Part shown: positions 41,879-43,133 of the stretch, piece by piece
How the letters are laid out: each line of letters starts with the position of its first letter
How positions within the stretch are numbered: the stretch's first letter is position 1
NCBI GenBank assembly: GCA_964439215.1
Contig: CAYTNY010000007.1
Span: forward strand, 1-43,133
Direction of reading: 5' to 3'
Origin: CAYTNY01 sp964439215
GTDB lineage: Bacteria; Oederibacteriota; PGYV01; CAYTNY01
Length of the DNA stretch: 43,133 nt
Position numbers and translations under genes: made by a program
Notes under the pieces: model-generated
Database searches by the model: none
What the model was told of the DNA's origin: nothing
The model's input: only the letters and a program-made list of their open reading frames with translations

Positions 41879-42784
41879 ATGAATCAAAAATCCCGCGGTT
41901 TTGAAGTCGTGACAGTTGGGGAAATACTTGCGGATCTTACGCCGGAAAGGAACAAATATATACTGAATTCCGGCGGGGCCCCGGCAAATGTCGCGGTAAA
42001 TCTGGCGCGCCTGGGCATTAAAAGCGCGGTTTTGGGAAAAGTAGGGGATGATTTTATAGGGCGCGGCTGCATTGATTTTCTGAAAAAGAACGGGGTCGGC
42101 GTACAGGGGATAAAAAAGATTAAAAAATACAGAACCGGTCTGGTCTTTGTTTTTATAGACGGGCGCGGAGAGCGTGATTTTTCTTTTTACGGGCATCCGT
42201 CGGCGGATACAATGCTTGGCCGCGGGGATATAAATATTCCGATGATAAAAAAAAGCAGGATCCTTCATTTTGGTTCAATCAGTATGATGGCGCCCAAAAG
42301 CAGGGCCGCCACACTGGCGGCAATAAAAGCCGCGCGCGGATACGGAAAATTAATTTCTTATGACCCGAATGTGAGGCTCAATTTATGGGAAGGCAGATAT
42401 TCAGAAGCAAAAAAACTGATAAGATGTTATTTTAAATACGCGGATATAATAAAAATATCGGATAATGAGTTTGAATTTCTTTTCGGCAAAAAAGCATCGG
42501 CTCAAAGCATTGATTCGGTATTTGGCCCCGGAAAACTTGTCTTTGTAACTCTCGGGAAAAATGGATGCATAGTCAAAAGAAACGGATTCTGCAGGCGGGT
42601 TCCGGGTATAAAGGCAAAAACTGTTGACACTACAGGAGCAGGGGATGCTTTTATGGCGGGAGTGCTGTATGAGATGAGAAAGTTCAAAGGAGTAAACGAG
42701 CCTGATGATAAACAGCTTGTCCGGGCCGCGGTTTTCGCGAATAAACAGGGCGCAAAATGCGTCTTGAAAAAAGGCGCGGTGTAG
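41879..42784 (+). CDS. PfkB-family sugar kinase (fructokinase-like)
   Basis: Ribokinase-fold carbohydrate kinase. It shows GGAPANVAVNLARLG (substrate-side signature), SYDPNVRLNLW, and the catalytic DTTGAGDAFMAGV with the anion hole and Asp. 301 aa. The N-terminal VTVGEILADLTPE resembles fructokinases and 2-keto-3-deoxygluconate kinases; substrate not decidable by eye. ATG 41879 has no visible ribosome site, but lies ten bases after the ackA stop, so coupling is likely. The last gene of its unit; no terminator is apparent. Confidence 0.9.
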   Translation: MNQKSRGFEVVTVGEILADLTPERNKYILNSGGAPANVAVNLARLGIKSAVLGKVGDDFIGRGCIDFLKKNGVGVQGIKKIKKYRTGLVFVFIDGRGERDFSFYGHPSADTMLGRGDINIPMIKKSRILHFGSISMMAPKSRAATLAAIKAARGYGKLISYDPNVRLNLWEGRYSEAKKLIRCYFKYADIIKISDNEFEFLFGKKASAQSIDSVFGPGKLVFVTLGKNGCIVKRNGFCRRVPGIKAKTVDTTGAGDAFMAGVLYEMRKFKGVNEPDDKQLVRAAVFANKQGAKCVLKKGAV

Positions 42785-43133
42785 CTGATAGTTCAAAGTT
42801 CAAAGTTCAAAGTTCAAAGTTCAAAGTGGGAAGGCAGGGAATGCGTAATGTAGAGCCGGAGGCTCAGACGCTTAGATGCTCGGATGTTTGGTAAAACTTC
42901 AAACCTTGAAAATGATGTTCTGAATTTGGAACTTGAAACCCGGAACTATGAACTTTTTTTTCCACGAAACTCAAAACTTATGTTTTGTTCTTTTGAACCT
43001 TGAACAGCCTTATCTTTGAACTTTGAACTACCATTCCTTTGTTTTCCGTTTTTCACAAACCACAAACCACAAACCACAGTTCTCCGTTTTTCCCTATTCC
43101 CTTATCCCTGTTTTTTTTAAACCTTTCTGTACA
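42785..43133. repeat. Repeat island 4 (heptamer mosaic), runs to window end
   Basis: No gene. (GTTCAAA)x5 exactly at 42791-42825; octamers of the GGCTCAGA type four times at 42861-42892; AACNNNN-type heptamers at 42930-42957; (TTTGAAC)x2 at 43015-43028; (CACAAAC)x3 at 43054-43074; then a CCCT/TTTT-rich end. The GTTCAAA and TTTGAAC arrays are inverse words bounding about 240 bases, as in island 1. Confidence 0.87.

Noticed and set aside
1..43133. tRNA or rRNA genes
   Set aside because: No cloverleaf with a GTTCRANNC T-loop and matching acceptor stem, and no rRNA-like stretch, was recognised by eye; a covariance-model search would be needed to exclude them fully.

Overview
The window reads as chromosomal DNA of an uncultivated Gram-negative (diderm) bacterium, most likely a metagenome-assembled genome. 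An outer membrane is implied by a TonB-dependent receptor, a heptose epimerase for lipopolysaccharide core (HldD) and a secreted lipoprotein. Strong Shine-Dalgarno sites (GGAGG), sigma70-like promoters and tightly overlapping genes are typical bacterial features. I cannot place the phylum from the sequence alone; the gene content and the repeat-filled spacers would suit one of the candidate phyla, but that is a guess. Two runs of exactly 100 N are scaffold gaps. All genes but one lie on the + strand.

Layout. (1) 1-11089: one long housekeeping unit, tmk-holB-ricT-metG-tatD-trpD-trpC-trpF-trpB-trpA-(GAF-GAF-HD-GYP), with many 1-8 base overlaps; trpE and trpG are absent. (2) 11120-17165: accD-folC-cysE-ligA-SPFH protein, from a clear promoter to a clear terminator. 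(3) 17487-22250: a cytoplasmic GH57 glycosidase, purD, purE and a TsaC/Sua5-family protein, ending at a strong terminator. (4) 22265-24086: a secreted lipoprotein on the minus strand, then a 4Fe-4S ferredoxin and a histidine phosphatase. (5) 24479-29858: a cobalamin-riboswitch-controlled B12 operon (adenosyltransferase, BtuF, BtuC, BtuD, BtuB-like receptor). (6) 30615-38820: the cell-shape operon: a small membrane-anchored histone-H1-like protein, then mreB-mreC-mreD-mrdA(PBP2)-rodA-rng and hldD. (7) 39502-42784: pta-ackA-pfkB-type sugar kinase, for acetate/ATP metabolism.

Five spacers (17095-17526, 24087-24720, 29859-30741, 38821-39571, 42785-43133) carry no genes. The last four are filled with a mosaic of short tandem words, nearly all with a period of exactly 7 bases (a few with period 8), in a partly conserved order that ends in a (CACAAAC)n box. 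In the first three of these four islands a transcription unit begins shortly afterwards; the fourth runs off the window. A further heptamer tract sits at the 5' end of the TsaC-family gene. This heptamer 'grammar' is the most unusual thing in the window. Other points of note are the H1-like membrane protein next to mreB, a probable AUU start in mreD, a KTA in place of KTG in PBP2, and a two-start arrangement in the SPFH gene. Both assembly gaps are bounded by identical 55-base sequences, which suggests assembler overlaps rather than missing DNA of known length.
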